Of a stretch of DNA of 64,000 bases, positions 33,272 through 43,118 are shown piece after piece; positions within the stretch are counted from its first letter, which is position 1, and the number at the start of each line of letters is the position of its first letter. The translations under genes and the position numbers were made by a program. The stretch covers positions 3,838,501-3,902,500 of the forward strand of contig NZ_CP069338.1 of the NCBI RefSeq assembly GCF_016859125.1, read 5' to 3'. The stretch comes from Archangium violaceum. GTDB lineage: Bacteria; Myxococcota; Myxococcia; Myxococcales; Myxococcaceae. Below the pieces are notes generated by a model, which saw only the letters and a list, made by a program, of their open reading frames with translations, was not told where the DNA came from and searched no databases.

Positions 33272-34558
33272 ATGGCGGAGTGTCTCCTCAACATCGACCT
33301 GGGCGAGCTTCCAGAAGAGGACGAGCGGCTCTACACGTACGCGCAGGTGGCGAACATCGCCTGTGGCGGACACGCGGGCGACGAGCACTCCATGCTCCGG
33401 GCGCTCGAGGCGTGCGCTCGCCACGGAACGCGGGCCGGGGCTCACCCCTCCTATGAGGACCGGGAGAACTTCGGGCGCCAGGAGGTACGGGTGGCCCCGG
33501 AGGTGCTGCGCGGCCAGGTGGCCACCCAGTGCGCCCGGTTGATGACGCTGGCCACCGACGTGGGCGTGCCCGTGCGCCACGCCAAGCCCCACGGCGCGCT
33601 CTACCACTCGGCCAATCGCGAGCCCGCGCTCGCTCGTGCGGTGGTGGACGGTGTCGTCGAGTCGCTGGGCACGGGCATCACCTTCATCGGCCCGGGCTCG
33701 GGGGCGCTGCGCGAGGCGGCCCGGGCGGCGGGGTTGGCCTACGCGCGCGAGGGCTTCGCGGACCGGGGGACGCGGCCGGATGGTTCGCTCATTCCTCGAG
33801 GGCAGCCGAGCGCGGTGCTGACGGACTCCACGGTGGCGCGGGAGAACGCGCTGCGGCTGGCCCTGAGCGGGACGGTGGACACGCTGTGCGTGCACGGGGA
33901 CTCGCCGGGCGCGGTGGAGATGGCGCGAGAGGTCCGCGCGGTGCTGGACGTGCTGTCGCTGCGCACCGAGCCCCTGGGCGAGGGCGCGCTGCGGCTCGTG
34001 CTGCCGGAGCGCTTGGAGCGGCGTGGGGTGTTGGAGTCCCTGAAGGCCGAGCCCGGCGTGGTGGACGTGGTGGTGGGCGAGGAGCACGCGTGCGTGTACT
34101 TCGACCCGGCGGCGCCTCCGGAGGATCCCCGGCGCGTGCTGGGCCGGCTGGCCGTGGCGTCGGCGCCCCTGAAGGAGGCGCCGTTCGTCGTCGTGCGCGT
34201 GCGCTATGACGGGCCGGACCTGGCGTCGGTGGCCGAGCGCGTGGGGCTCTCGGTGGACGACGTGGTGCTGCTGCACGCCTCGCGCGAGTACACGGTGCGC
34301 ACCGTGGGCTTCCTTCCCGGCTTCGCCTACCTGGGCGAGGTGGACGCGCGCATCTCCGTGCCGCGGCTGTCCACGCCGAGGCCGCGCGTGCCGGCGCATT
34401 CGGTGGGGATCGCCGGGCGCCGCACGGGCATCTACCCGGTCGCCTCACCGGGCGGGTGGAACCTCATCGCCACCGCCGTGGATTTCACCGCCTTCCGTCC
34501 CGACTCCGGCGCGGTGCTGCGGCTCGGGACCCGGGTGCTCTTCGAGCGGGTGGACTGA
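33272..34558 (+). CDS. fused 5-oxoprolinase subunits PxpA-PxpB
   Basis: 428 residues. Residues 1-235 are the LamB/YcsF family (PxpA): LLNIDLGELPEEDERLYTYA, VANIACGGHAGDEHSMLRAL, GAHPSYEDRENFGR and PVRHAKPHGALYHSANREPA. Residues of about 240-428 are the KipI/allophanate-hydrolase subunit 1 fold (PxpB): LLHASREYTVRTVGFLPGFA, VPRLSTPRPRVPAHSVGIAG and TGIYPVASPGGWNLIATAVD. The two are normally separate subunits of the ATP-dependent 5-oxoprolinase complex that opens pyroglutamate to glutamate. The fusion keeps the expected order before pxpC, which follows directly. Confidence 0.88.
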   Translation: MAECLLNIDLGELPEEDERLYTYAQVANIACGGHAGDEHSMLRALEACARHGTRAGAHPSYEDRENFGRQEVRVAPEVLRGQVATQCARLMTLATDVGVPVRHAKPHGALYHSANREPALARAVVDGVVESLGTGITFIGPGSGALREAARAAGLAYAREGFADRGTRPDGSLIPRGQPSAVLTDSTVARENALRLALSGTVDTLCVHGDSPGAVEMAREVRAVLDVLSLRTEPLGEGALRLVLPERLERRGVLESLKAEPGVVDVVVGEEHACVYFDPAAPPEDPRRVLGRLAVASAPLKEAPFVVVRVRYDGPDLASVAERVGLSVDDVVLLHASREYTVRTVGFLPGFAYLGEVDARISVPRLSTPRPRVPAHSVGIAGRRTGIYPVASPGGWNLIATAVDFTAFRPDSGAVLRLGTRVLFERVD

Positions 34559-35419
34559 ATGGACGCGAGGCTGGAGGTGCTCGAGGTCGGCGGGCCGGCG
34601 CTGGTGCAGGACGGGGGACGCGCGGGACACATGCACCAGGGCGTGCCCCCGGGAGGCGCGCTGGTGCCGGAGTGGTTGACCGCGGCCAACCGCGCGGTGG
34701 GCAACGCGTGGAACGCGGCGGCGCTCGAGTGTCATGGGCGGCTGGAATTGGGGCTGCGTGGGCGGGACGCCTGGGTGTCGGTGGATGGGCGGGCCTTCCG
34801 GGTGGAGGCCGGGGGACGCTTCTCCGTTCCGCCGCCGGAGCGGGGCGTGGTGCGCTACGTGGCCGTGGAGGGAGGACTCGACGTGCCCGAGCTGCTCGGC
34901 GGGCGGGGCACGCTCCCGGTGGCGCGGTTCGGTGGCTTCGAGGGCCGGCCGTTGAAGCGGGGAGATCTGCTGCCGCTCGGAGCCGGAGGCGGCGCGCGGG
35001 TGGAGGCGGGCGCGGAGCTGTCGCTGGACGCCGAGATACGCGTGGTGCTGGGCCCGGACCTGGGGCGCTTCGGCGCGGACGCGATGGAGCTGTTGTTGGA
35101 GAGCACCTTCACGGTGTCGCCCACGAGCGACCGGGTGGGCATGAGGCTGCGAGGGCCGGCGTTGCCGCAGGCCGATGAGGGCTCGGGGCTGTCCGGGCCC
35201 ATGGTGCGCGGCGCCATCCAGGTGCCGTCCTCGGGAGAGGCCATCGTGCTCGGGCCGGACCATCCCACGCTGGGGGGCTACCCGGTGCTCGCCATGGTCA
35301 TTCGTGCGGACCAGGGTTGCCTGGCGGCGCGTCGGCCGGGGGCGTCCGTGCGTTTCCGTGCGGTGGGCGTGGACGAGGCGCGAGACCTCTGGAGACAGCA
35401 TTCCCGGGAGTGGACATGA
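34559..35419 (+). CDS. pxpC: 5-oxoprolinase subunit PxpC (KipA-like carboxyltransferase-fold)
   Basis: 286 residues. The ATG immediately follows the stop of the fused pxpAB (TGA-ATG), so the two are coupled. It shows ALVQDGGRAGHMHQGVPPGG at the N-terminus, NAWNAAALECHGRLELGLRG, and the conserved SPTSDRVGMRLRGPALPQAD together with LGPDHPTLGGYPVLAMVIRA. It belongs to the biotin-dependent carboxyltransferase/KipA family and completes a pyroglutamate-hydrolysing complex with the fused protein. The gene ends exactly where a truncated SRPBCC sequence begins. Confidence 0.9.
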   Translation: MDARLEVLEVGGPALVQDGGRAGHMHQGVPPGGALVPEWLTAANRAVGNAWNAAALECHGRLELGLRGRDAWVSVDGRAFRVEAGGRFSVPPPERGVVRYVAVEGGLDVPELLGGRGTLPVARFGGFEGRPLKRGDLLPLGAGGGARVEAGAELSLDAEIRVVLGPDLGRFGADAMELLLESTFTVSPTSDRVGMRLRGPALPQADEGSGLSGPMVRGAIQVPSSGEAIVLGPDHPTLGGYPVLAMVIRADQGCLAARRPGASVRFRAVGVDEARDLWRQHSREWT

Positions 35420-35867
35420 GCACGGGAAGATGATCATCACCCGCAGCGACGTGAGCTCGGGTGTCTGGCTCGAGGAGCTGGACGAGGAGGGCCAGAAGGT
35501 CGACGGGCACCTCACCACCCTCACGTGGACGCAGGAGGGCGGTGGGACGAAGGTGACCTGGATGTACGAGGGCCTGTTGCGCCCGGTCATCGGGGGCTAC
35601 TTCGTATGGGCGATGAACGACATGATGGACATCTACTTCGAGCAGGGCTTGAAGAACCTGAAGGCCCAGGTGGAGAAGCGTCGAGCGGCGGAGTTGGAGG
35701 CCGCGCAGCCCCCTCCGTGCGGGGAAACACCTCGGCCCACGCGCCTGACGCCCGTGGGCCGAGGTCTCTCCAGGCTGTCGCGGACTAGCGCAGGCTCTTG
35801 TTGTCCTCGTCGGTGTCCGTCATGTCGCTCTCCGGCGAGGGCTGGTTGGCCGGCGCACCCGGGTTGA
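35420..35867 (+). pseudogene. 5'-truncated SRPBCC/polyketide-cyclase-like gene
   Basis: Immediately after the pxpC stop, a frame opens as HGKMIITRSDVSSGVWLEEL and continues through TWTQEGGGTKVTWMYEGLLR, FVWAMNDMMDIYFEQGLKNL and KAQVEKR. This is the second half of an SRPBCC (polyketide cyclase 2) domain. The N-terminal half, which normally starts with a VDAPPEKVW-type segment, is missing. The frame then runs on into unrelated sequence that overlaps the convergent gene at 35785. A deletion that joined the gene end to pxpC is the likely cause. It might still be translated from ATG 35430 by coupling. Confidence 0.6.
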
Positions 35868-36186
35868 GCGGCTCGTCACTCGTCTCGCCGCCGAGGCGGT
35901 CGGTGTTGTCCATGCTCTCCGGCTCGAGGCCGGTGCCGCCGGTGCCGGGCTCCGCGGGGTTGGTGGACGGAGTGGGGTAGCCGCCGTGCGCGCCGGGCTC
36001 CATCTCGCGCGTGCCCTCCTCGGGCAGCGTGTCCACACCCGCGCCGCCGGTGCCGGCATCCTGGGTCATGATGGTCGTATCCGTGCCGGTGCCGGTGTTC
36101 GCGGTGCCCTGGTCCGTCTTGCACGCGGTTCCGAACGCCACCGCTCCCGTGAGGAGTCCCGCCAGCAGAAGCTTCGTCTTCGTCAT
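35785..36186 (-). CDS. small acidic lipoprotein
   Basis: 133 residues from the ATG at 36186, with GGGAGGG upstream. The signal peptide ends in a lipobox-like GAVAFGTACKTDQGT. The mature part is disordered and rich in Gly, Thr, Asp and Pro (TGTGTDTTIMTQDAGTGG), with no recognised domain. Such short acidic lipoproteins are common in myxobacteria and their functions are unknown. It is divergent from the GNAT gene at 36298, 111 bp apart. Confidence 0.7.
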   Translation of the reverse strand: MTKTKLLLAGLLTGAVAFGTACKTDQGTANTGTGTDTTIMTQDAGTGGAGVDTLPEEGTREMEPGAHGGYPTPSTNPAEPGTGGTGLEPESMDNTDRLGGETSDEPLNPGAPANQPSPESDMTDTDEDNKSLR

Positions 36187-36297
36187 GTCGTCTTCCCTCC
36201 CTTTGCGCGTTTCGCTTGCGGTCGGGAAGCTGAGGACTGGCTGCGCTCCGTGCAGCGGGCGCTTGCCCGGCAGGCCGTTGGGCGGGACAGTTCGGCC

Positions 36298-36858
36298 ATG
36301 ACGATACCGGACATTCGACTCGTTCCCGCCCTGCCCGAGCACGTGGACGTGTGGAAGGCCATGCGCGAGGAGCCGGTCTCTCGCCGCATGATGCCGCTGG
36401 AGCCGGCCACGCGTGAGTCGTTGCTCAAGCGCATCCTGGAGTCGACGAGCGACCTGTCCGACCCGAAGGCCACGAGCTTCCGCTGGATGGTGGAGCTCGA
36501 GGGGCGGATCATCGGCACGGTGGCGGCCCGGGAGCTGTCGCGCTTCCACGGGCGCGTGGAGATTGGCTACATGCTCTCGAGCGCGTACCACGGCCGGGGA
36601 ATCGGCACGCGCGCGGTGACGTGGGTGCTGGAGCGCCTCTTCGAGTGGCCGTTCCTGCACCGGGTATGGCTCACCACGGCGGCGGACAACCTCGCGTCCC
36701 AGGGACTGGCGAGGAAGCTCGGCTTCACGCTGGAGGGCGTGATGCGCGAGCACTACCTCATCGAGGGGCAGCGCAAGGACCAGCAGGTGTGGGGTCTCCT
36801 GCGCTCGCAGTGGGAAGCGCGTGCGCGCCTCAGCGCTGGCGTGGCAGACGCACCGTGA
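36298..36858 (+). CDS. GNAT-family N-acetyltransferase (RimJ/RimL-like)
   Basis: 186 residues from the ATG at 36298. The acetyl-CoA-binding pattern is GRVEIGYMLSSAYHGRGIGT (motif A), followed by LFEWPFLHRVWLTTAADNLA and LARKLGFTLEGVMREHYLIE. This order of motifs, with a long C-terminal EGQRKDQQVWGLLRSQW, is typical of the Acetyltransf_3 group that modifies ribosomal-protein N-termini or small molecules. Its 3' end overlaps the convergent histidine kinase gene by 29 bp. Confidence 0.9.
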   Translation: MTIPDIRLVPALPEHVDVWKAMREEPVSRRMMPLEPATRESLLKRILESTSDLSDPKATSFRWMVELEGRIIGTVAARELSRFHGRVEIGYMLSSAYHGRGIGTRAVTWVLERLFEWPFLHRVWLTTAADNLASQGLARKLGFTLEGVMREHYLIEGQRKDQQVWGLLRSQWEARARLSAGVADAP

Positions 36859-39268
36859 AGGTGGTGCCCTCGCGCGGCTCCGAACGCACCTCCACCACGC
36901 CGCCGTGCGCCCGCGCGATGTGGTCCACGATGAAGAGCCCCAGCCCGATGCTACGGCCGCCGGTGCCGGGCCGCGCCCCTCGCTCGAGCGGCTCGAACAG
37001 CCGCGGCAGCAGTCCCGGCGGGATGGGGTCTCCTTCGTTGTGGACCCGCAGGTGCAGGGCCTCGCCCTCCCCCAGCACCTCGAGGTGCACGGCGGTGCCC
37101 GGCGGGCTGTAGCTGAGCGCGTTGTTCACCAGGTTGGTGATGACCTGGGCGAGGCGGTCCGGATCCCAGCTCCCCCGGGTGTCGCCCGAGGACGTGAGCC
37201 GCACCTGCCGGGCCGGGTTGGCGGAGGTGAGCTCCTCGAGCACCGTGCGTGCCAGCCCGTGCAGTTCCAGGGGCTGGGGGTTCACCGGGAGCCCTCCGCC
37301 AACACGGGCCTGGGTGAAGTCGAGCAGGTCGCGGATGAGCCGGCGGGCGCGCTGGGTGGCCTGGTCCATGCGCTCGAGCGTGGTGCGTTGGCGCGGCGTC
37401 AGCTCCCGGTCGGCCAGCAGCAGTTCGACGCCCAGGCCCATCGCGCTGATGGGGGTGCTCAGGTCATGGCTGACGATGCCTACCAGGTGCCGCTCGAAGT
37501 CGGCGCGCCGCATGGCCTCCGCGTAGAGCCGCGCGTTGTCCAGGGCGAGCGCGGCGCGGTGGGCGATCGCCTCGATGAGCCCCCTGTCGGTGAGGCCCTG
37601 TCCGCGCGGAGGCGGGCCCTCCTGCACGAAGGTCATGGCGCCGAAGGTCTCGCCCCGGGCCTTGAGGGGCACACACACGGCCGCGTGCGTGCCCAGCTTC
37701 GTGAGTGCCCCCGCGGGCTGTATCCCGAGCGCCTCGGCGAACCAGGGGGCCCCGGCCGCGTCCGGAATGAGCTCGACCTGCCCGGTATGCACGACATGGA
37801 CCGGCCCGTGGGGACTGGAGGGCTCGGCCGGCAGCGGCTGCACCACCCGCTGTAGCAGCGGTTGCCGGGTCTTGTCCGCGTGCGCCACGGCCACCGGGCG
37901 CAGGTGCGGCCCTTCGGCGAGGCTCACCACGCACCAGTCGGACAGCTCCGGCGTCGCTATCTGGGCCATCTGCTGAGCGATGGTCTCCACGTCGAGCGAG
38001 CCCGCCAGCGCCTCGCCCGCCTCGGCGAGCAGCGTCTGCGTCTGTTCCGTGCGCTTGCGCTCGGTGAGGTCGTGCGCGATGTTGGCGAAGCCCTTCAGCT
38101 GCCCGGTCTCGTCGCGGATGGGGTCGAGGATCAACGAGCCCCAGAAGCAGCTCCGATCCTTGCGCACGAGCCACCCCTCGTACTCCGCGCCATTCTTCTC
38201 GTGGGCGTGGGCGAGGATGCGCCTGGCCTCTCCCTGCTCCACCACCTCGCGCGGGAAGAACCGGTTGATGTGCTGGCCGATCGCCTCCTCCGCCGTGTAG
38301 CCCTTGAGCCGCTGGGCGCCGGGATTCCAGCCGGAGACGATGCCCTCGGGGGTGATCCCGAAGAGGGCGTAGTCCTGCACCGAGTCGACCATCATCCGGA
38401 AGCGCTCCTCGCTCTCACGCAGCGCCAGGTCCGCCCGCCGCCGCTCGCTGAGGTCTCGCGCCACCGCGGAGAAGCCCCGCGGCTGCCCGGCCGCATCCTC
38501 CACCTCGCGCAGGGTGAGGTTGGCCCAGAACGTGCTCCCATCCTTGCGCACGAGGCGCCCCTCGTGTTCGGCCCGCCCCTCGCTCGTGGCGTCACGCAGC
38601 AGGTGCTCGGCGGTACCGCGCGCCATCTCCTCGCGGGGAAAGAAGCGGGCGAGCGGCTGGCCGAGGATTTCCTCCTCGGCGTAGCCCACGAGCCGCTCGG
38701 CGCCCGGGTTCCAGCTGGAGACGCGCCCGTCCACCGTGAGGAGGAAGAGGGCGTAGTCGAGCACGCTGTCGAGCAGCAGCCGCACCCGCTCCTCGTCCTC
38801 GCGCGTGGCGCTGTCCTCGTGGGCCTGGGACTCGGCGCGCGCGCGGCGCTCCCGACGCTCCTCCTCCCGCACGTACTGCGAGACGGCCTCGGCGGCGCCG
38901 GTGTCGATGCAGCGGGCGAGCAGGCGCGCGTGAGGCTCGGCCAGGTCCATTCCGGCCTGGGCGAGGAACTCGAGGATGACCTCGCGCAGCAGCGCGTACT
39001 CCCGGACGATGACCCCCACGTCCAGTCCCAGGCGCAGCCGCTGCCGGCCGTGCGCCTTGGCCACCACGCTGTGGCCCGGCAGCTGGGAGCTGCCAGGCGA
39101 ACCGTCCAGCTGCAGGAGCGCACCGGTGAGCTCTTCCAGGAAGCGGGGCAGGCTGTCGATGAGCTCCTCGCGCGTGTACCTGCGAGGCGTGACGAGCGCC
39201 GCCATGCCGTGAAGCCACCGCTCGATGATGACCCCGCGTTGCGTGACGATGAACTCCGGCACGGTCAT
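36830..39268 (-). CDS. multi-sensor hybrid-type histidine kinase (RsbRD-like N-terminus, two PAS, GAF)
   Basis: 812 residues from the ATG at 39268, with GGAG upstream. An N-terminal helical RsbRD-type region (residues 1-140), PAS domains at about 165-285 and 290-410 with WNPGAERLVGYAEEEILGQP and WNPGAQRLKGYTAEEAIGQH, a GAF domain at about 420-575, a HisKA domain with GIVSHDLSTPISAMGLGVEL containing the phospho-acceptor His, and an ATPase domain with ITNLVNNALSYSPPGTAVHL and RSIGLGLFIVDHIARAHGG. No transmembrane helix is present, so it is cytoplasmic. No receiver or response regulator gene is adjacent, so it is an orphan kinase. Confidence 0.92.
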   Translation of the reverse strand: MTVPEFIVTQRGVIIERWLHGMAALVTPRRYTREELIDSLPRFLEELTGALLQLDGSPGSSQLPGHSVVAKAHGRQRLRLGLDVGVIVREYALLREVILEFLAQAGMDLAEPHARLLARCIDTGAAEAVSQYVREEERRERRARAESQAHEDSATREDEERVRLLLDSVLDYALFLLTVDGRVSSWNPGAERLVGYAEEEILGQPLARFFPREEMARGTAEHLLRDATSEGRAEHEGRLVRKDGSTFWANLTLREVEDAAGQPRGFSAVARDLSERRRADLALRESEERFRMMVDSVQDYALFGITPEGIVSGWNPGAQRLKGYTAEEAIGQHINRFFPREVVEQGEARRILAHAHEKNGAEYEGWLVRKDRSCFWGSLILDPIRDETGQLKGFANIAHDLTERKRTEQTQTLLAEAGEALAGSLDVETIAQQMAQIATPELSDWCVVSLAEGPHLRPVAVAHADKTRQPLLQRVVQPLPAEPSSPHGPVHVVHTGQVELIPDAAGAPWFAEALGIQPAGALTKLGTHAAVCVPLKARGETFGAMTFVQEGPPPRGQGLTDRGLIEAIAHRAALALDNARLYAEAMRRADFERHLVGIVSHDLSTPISAMGLGVELLLADRELTPRQRTTLERMDQATQRARRLIRDLLDFTQARVGGGLPVNPQPLELHGLARTVLEELTSANPARQVRLTSSGDTRGSWDPDRLAQVITNLVNNALSYSPPGTAVHLEVLGEGEALHLRVHNEGDPIPPGLLPRLFEPLERGARPGTGGRSIGLGLFIVDHIARAHGGVVEVRSEPREGTTFTVRLPRQR

Positions 39269-39380
39269 GTGGGCTCCAGGTCGCGTCCGAGTCAACGGGC
39301 CATCCCAAGGGTGGATGCCCTCTTGCGTGCTGCCAAGGAGCACGGTGCGAGGCGGCGCTCGCCTCCTCGCAGGCATGGGC

Positions 39381-39779
39381 CTAGCTCGTCGTGCCCCGGC
39401 GCGCGGCGTCGACACTCCAGAGGCCCGAGCCGCGCACGGCGATGTAGAGGAACACGAAGCAGTAGAGCGCGGCGAGCTCTCCCTTGTTCACGATCGGGAA
39501 GATGTTGCCGATGGGAAACACGTGCCCCATGAAGTAGGCGACCGCCATGGTGCCGCTCGAGATGAAGGCCGCGGGTGCGGCGAACAGCCCGAGCATGACG
39601 AGCACGCCGCCCACGAACTCGATCAGTCCCGCGCCGTAGACGATGAAGGGCGGTGCCCCGGGAGGCATGCCGCCGAACAGACCGAAGAGCTTCTGCATCC
39701 CGTGCAGCATGAACATGAACCCGGTCATGATTCGAAGCAGGGCGTAGATGCGTTCGGTGTGGGGCTTCAGGAATCCCAT
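39381..39779 (-). CDS. DoxX-family membrane protein
   Basis: 132 residues from the ATG at 39779, with GGAGG upstream. Four hydrophobic helices are visible: LLRIMTGFMFMLHGMQKLFG, IVYGAGLIEFVGGVLVMLGL, AAPAAFISSGTMAVAYFMGH and LAALYCFVFLYIAVRGSG. The HGMQKLFGLFGG motif is typical of DoxX-like proteins, which link thiol or thiosulfate oxidation and oxidative-stress response to the membrane. It is divergent from the ECF sigma factor gene at 39866, 86 bp away, which suggests that the sigma factor controls it. Confidence 0.88.
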   Translation of the reverse strand: MGFLKPHTERIYALLRIMTGFMFMLHGMQKLFGLFGGMPPGAPPFIVYGAGLIEFVGGVLVMLGLFAAPAAFISSGTMAVAYFMGHVFPIGNIFPIVNKGELAALYCFVFLYIAVRGSGLWSVDAARRGTTS

Positions 39780-39865
39780 GAAAAATCCTCCGGTGGGGCG
39801 AGGTGTGATGCAGGAGCGTCTTCCACCCCCTTGCAAGGGGTAGAGTGCTGATAACTTTCGGCGTG

Positions 39866-40816
39866 ATGGACACTGCCTACCACCTCGAAGAGCACCGCGC
39901 CGCGTTGACCGGACACTGCTATCGCATGCTGGGCTCGGCCGCCGAGGCCGACGATGCCGTCCAGGAGACGATGGTGCGCGCCTGGCGCAGCCTGGACCGC
40001 TTCGAGGAGCGCTCGTCCCTGCGCACCTGGCTCTACCGCATCGCCACCCGCGTGTGCCTCGACTCGCTCGAGGAGCGTTCGCGCCGCGCGCGCCCGATGG
40101 AACTGGGCCCCGTGGGCTCGATCGACGGGCCGCTCGACATGCTTCCCGGCTCCCGGTGGCTCGAGCCCATTCCCGACGTGCAGGCCCTGCCCGCGGATGC
40201 CGATCCCTCCGAGCTCCTGATGCTGCGCCAGAGCATCCGCCTCGCGTTCGTGGCGGCGCTCCAGCATCTTCCTCCCAAGCAGCGCGCGGTGCTGCTCCTG
40301 ACCGAGGTCCTCGGCTGGTCCGCCGCCGAGGTCGCCGAGAGCCTCGACACCTCGGTCGCCTCCGTCAACAGCGCCCTTCAGCGTGCCCGGGCGACGCTCG
40401 CCACCCGCGACCTCTCCCCTGCTCGCGCGCCGCTGTCCGATGCGCAGTCCTCGCTGCTCGACCGGTATGTCTCCGCCTTCGAGCGCTATGACCTGGACGC
40501 GTTCACCCAGCTGCTCCACCAGGACGCGACCCTCTCGATGCCTCCCTATGCGCTGTGGCTCCAGGGTCCCGAGTCCATTCGCGCCTGGATGTTGGGGCCG
40601 GGCTCCGGTTGCCGGGGCTCCCGGCTGGTGCCGACCTCGGCCTGCGGCTCGCCCGCTTTCGGGCACTACCGTCCCGGTGAACCGGGGGGGCCGCACAAGC
40701 CGTGGGCGCTGATCGTCCTCGAGCTCTCGGGCGATCGCATCACGGGGATCAACTCGTTCCTCGACACCCAGGCGTTGTTCCCGCGCTTCGGTCTTCCCCC
40801 GGAGCTCGCTCCGTAG
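39866..40816 (+). CDS. ECF-type sigma factor with C-terminal SnoaL-like domain (TIGR02960-like)
   Basis: 316 residues from the ATG at 39866. Sigma-2 region: [39 protein letters not shown] and [16 protein letters not shown]. Sigma-4 region: [20 protein letters not shown] and [20 protein letters not shown]. The last 110 residues ([20 protein letters not shown] ... [20 protein letters not shown]) form a SnoaL-like domain that, in ECF groups of this kind, tunes activity in place of an anti-sigma factor. No anti-sigma gene is nearby. The divergent DoxX gene is a probable target. Confidence 0.88.
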   Translation: MDTAYHLEEHRAALTGHCYRMLGSAAEADDAVQETMVRAWRSLDRFEERSSLRTWLYRIATRVCLDSLEERSRRARPMELGPVGSIDGPLDMLPGSRWLEPIPDVQALPADADPSELLMLRQSIRLAFVAALQHLPPKQRAVLLLTEVLGWSAAEVAESLDTSVASVNSALQRARATLATRDLSPARAPLSDAQSSLLDRYVSAFERYDLDAFTQLLHQDATLSMPPYALWLQGPESIRAWMLGPGSGCRGSRLVPTSACGSPAFGHYRPGEPGGPHKPWALIVLELSGDRITGINSFLDTQALFPRFGLPPELAP

Positions 40817-40886
40817 CTTCTTCTCTCCAGGGCCGGGCCTTCCCGCTCCACCCACGAGCGGGAGCGGGAAGACCCTCACCCCGGTG

Positions 40887-42941
40887 CTACTTCTTCGCCT
40901 GCTCCATCACTTCACGGGCCACCTTCACCACGTTCTCCACCGTGAAGCCGAACTTCTGCAGCAGCGCCTTCAGCGGGGCCGACGCACCGAAGCTGCGCAT
41001 GCCGATCACCGCCCCGCGCAGCCCCACCCAGCGCTCCCAGCCGAACGCCGCCGCCTTCTCCACCGCCACGCGCGCCCTCACCGAGGACGGCAGCACCTGC
41101 TCCCGGTACGCCTCGTCCTGCCGCTCGAACAGCTCCCACGAGGGCATGCTCACCACGCGCGCCTTCACACCCTCGCTCTTGAGCTGCTCGTAGGCCTGCA
41201 GGCACAGCGACACCTCGCTGCCCGTGCCAATCAGGATGACCTCCGGCGTGCCCTCGCTGTCCGCCAGCACGTAGGCCCCCTTGGCCAGGCCCGAGGCCGG
41301 CGCGTACTTCGTCCGGTCCAACGTGGGCACCGCCTGCCGCGTCAGCACCAGCACCACCGGATCGTGCTTCAGCGGGGCGATGACGCGCCAGGCCTCCGTC
41401 ACCTCGTTGGCGTCCGCCGGGCGGATGACGATGACACCCGGAATCACGCGCAGGCTGGCCAGTTGCTCCACCGGCTGGTGCGTGGGGCCGTCCTCGCCCA
41501 GACCGATGGAGTCATGGGTGAAGATGTGGATGGCGGGCAGCTCCATGAGGGCCGACAGGCGGATGGCGGGCCTCTCGTAGTCGCTGAAGATGAGGAAGGT
41601 GGCGCTGTAGGGGCGCACCTTGCTCAGCGCCAGGCCGTTGACGATGGAGCCCATCGCGTGCTCGCGCACGCCGAAGTGGACGTTGCGCCCCGAGTGGTCC
41701 CCCGGCTTCATCGCGCCGGAGAAGCTCAGGTACGTCTTCGTGGACGGGTTCAGGTCCGCCGAGCCGCCCACCAGCCACGGGTAGTTCTTCGCCAGCGCGT
41801 TGAGCACCTTGCCGCTCGTCTCGCGGGTGGCCGCGCCCTTGGCGTCCGCCGGGAAGGTGGGCAGCTCCTTGTCCCAGCCCTCCGGCAGCTCGCGCCGCTG
41901 CATCCGCTGCAGCTGGTCCGCCAGCTCCGGGTGCTGCTTCTGGTACTCGGCGAACCTGGCCTCCCACTCGGTGCGCAGCTTCTTGCCGCGCTCGCCCATC
42001 CGCTCGGTGAAGCGCTCGCGCACGCCGTCGGGCACGAGGAACTTCGCGTCCTCGGGCCAGCCGTACTTGCGCTTGGCGCCCTTGATTTCCTCCTCACCCA
42101 GGGGCTCGCCGTGGGCGCTCGCGGTGCCCTGCTTCTTGGGCGCGCCCCAGCCAATCTCGCTGCGCACGATGATGAGGGTGGGCAGGCCGCGGTCCTGCTT
42201 GAAGGTGCGGAAGGCCTGCGAGAGCGCGTCCAGGTCGTTGGCGTCGGCCACGTGCAGCACGCGCCAGCCGTAGGCCTCGAAGCGCTTGCCCACGTCCTCG
42301 GTGAAGGCCAGGCTCGTGCTGCCGTCGATGCTGATGTGGTTGCTGTCGTAGACCCAGCACAGGTTGGGCAGCTTGAGGTGGCCGGCGATGGAGGCGGCCT
42401 CGCTGGCCACGCCCTCCATCAGGTCTCCGTCACCGCAGATGGCCCAGACGTCGTAGTCGAACAGCTCGAAGCCGGGGCGGTTGAAGTAGCTGGCGAGCCA
42501 GCGGCTGGCCATGGCCATGCCCACGGAGTTGGAGACGCCCTGGCCCAGGGGGCCGGTGGTGGTCTCCACGCCGCTCGTCCACCGGTACTCGGGGTGGCCC
42601 GGGGTGGAGCTGTCCAGCTGGCGGAACTTCTTGATGTCCTCCAGCGCCACGGCCAACTGGTCCTCGACGCCGTACTCCGAGGTGACGCGGCGCACGCCCG
42701 TCAGGTGGAGCAGTGAATAGAGCAACATGGAAGCGTGCCCGTTGGAGAGCACGAACCGGTCGCGGTTGGGCCAGATGGGGAAGGTGGGGTCGAAGCGCAG
42801 CTCCTGTTGCCAGAGCTGGTAGGCCACCGGCGCCAGGGCCATGGGCGCGCCGGGGTGGCCCGAGTGGGCCTGTTCCACCGCGTCCATGGCCAGGGTGCGG
42901 ATGGTGTTGATGCAAAGCCAATCAGTCGGATCGTGGATCAT
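40887..42941 (-). CDS. tkt: transketolase
   Basis: 684 residues from the ATG at 42941, with AGGAC upstream; the frame is open far upstream but that part is not protein-like. It transfers two-carbon units in the pentose phosphate pathway using thiamine diphosphate. Landmarks: [20 protein letters not shown] with the substrate-site histidine, [20 protein letters not shown], the ThDP motif [20 protein letters not shown] with [27 protein letters not shown], and in the C-terminal half [19 protein letters not shown] and [20 protein letters not shown]. It is a complete, single-copy gene with no partners. Confidence 0.95.
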   Translation of the reverse strand: MIHDPTDWLCINTIRTLAMDAVEQAHSGHPGAPMALAPVAYQLWQQELRFDPTFPIWPNRDRFVLSNGHASMLLYSLLHLTGVRRVTSEYGVEDQLAVALEDIKKFRQLDSSTPGHPEYRWTSGVETTTGPLGQGVSNSVGMAMASRWLASYFNRPGFELFDYDVWAICGDGDLMEGVASEAASIAGHLKLPNLCWVYDSNHISIDGSTSLAFTEDVGKRFEAYGWRVLHVADANDLDALSQAFRTFKQDRGLPTLIIVRSEIGWGAPKKQGTASAHGEPLGEEEIKGAKRKYGWPEDAKFLVPDGVRERFTERMGERGKKLRTEWEARFAEYQKQHPELADQLQRMQRRELPEGWDKELPTFPADAKGAATRETSGKVLNALAKNYPWLVGGSADLNPSTKTYLSFSGAMKPGDHSGRNVHFGVREHAMGSIVNGLALSKVRPYSATFLIFSDYERPAIRLSALMELPAIHIFTHDSIGLGEDGPTHQPVEQLASLRVIPGVIVIRPADANEVTEAWRVIAPLKHDPVVLVLTRQAVPTLDRTKYAPASGLAKGAYVLADSEGTPEVILIGTGSEVSLCLQAYEQLKSEGVKARVVSMPSWELFERQDEAYREQVLPSSVRARVAVEKAAAFGWERWVGLRGAVIGMRSFGASAPLKALLQKFGFTVENVVKVAREVMEQAKK

Positions 42942-43118
42942 GTTCTGGGAGTCCTCGTGCCCTTGGACCGTGCACCATGCCCCAAGCCGGGCTGGAGCGC
43001 CGCAGCATTCCGCACGGGGTGCGAGGAGGTGGACGGTGGGGTGGGGCGTGGCCGGGTCGACAAAGCGGGTTGCGGTGGGACTGGCGGGAGGGGCCACTGG
43101 GTGGCATATGGTGCGCGC

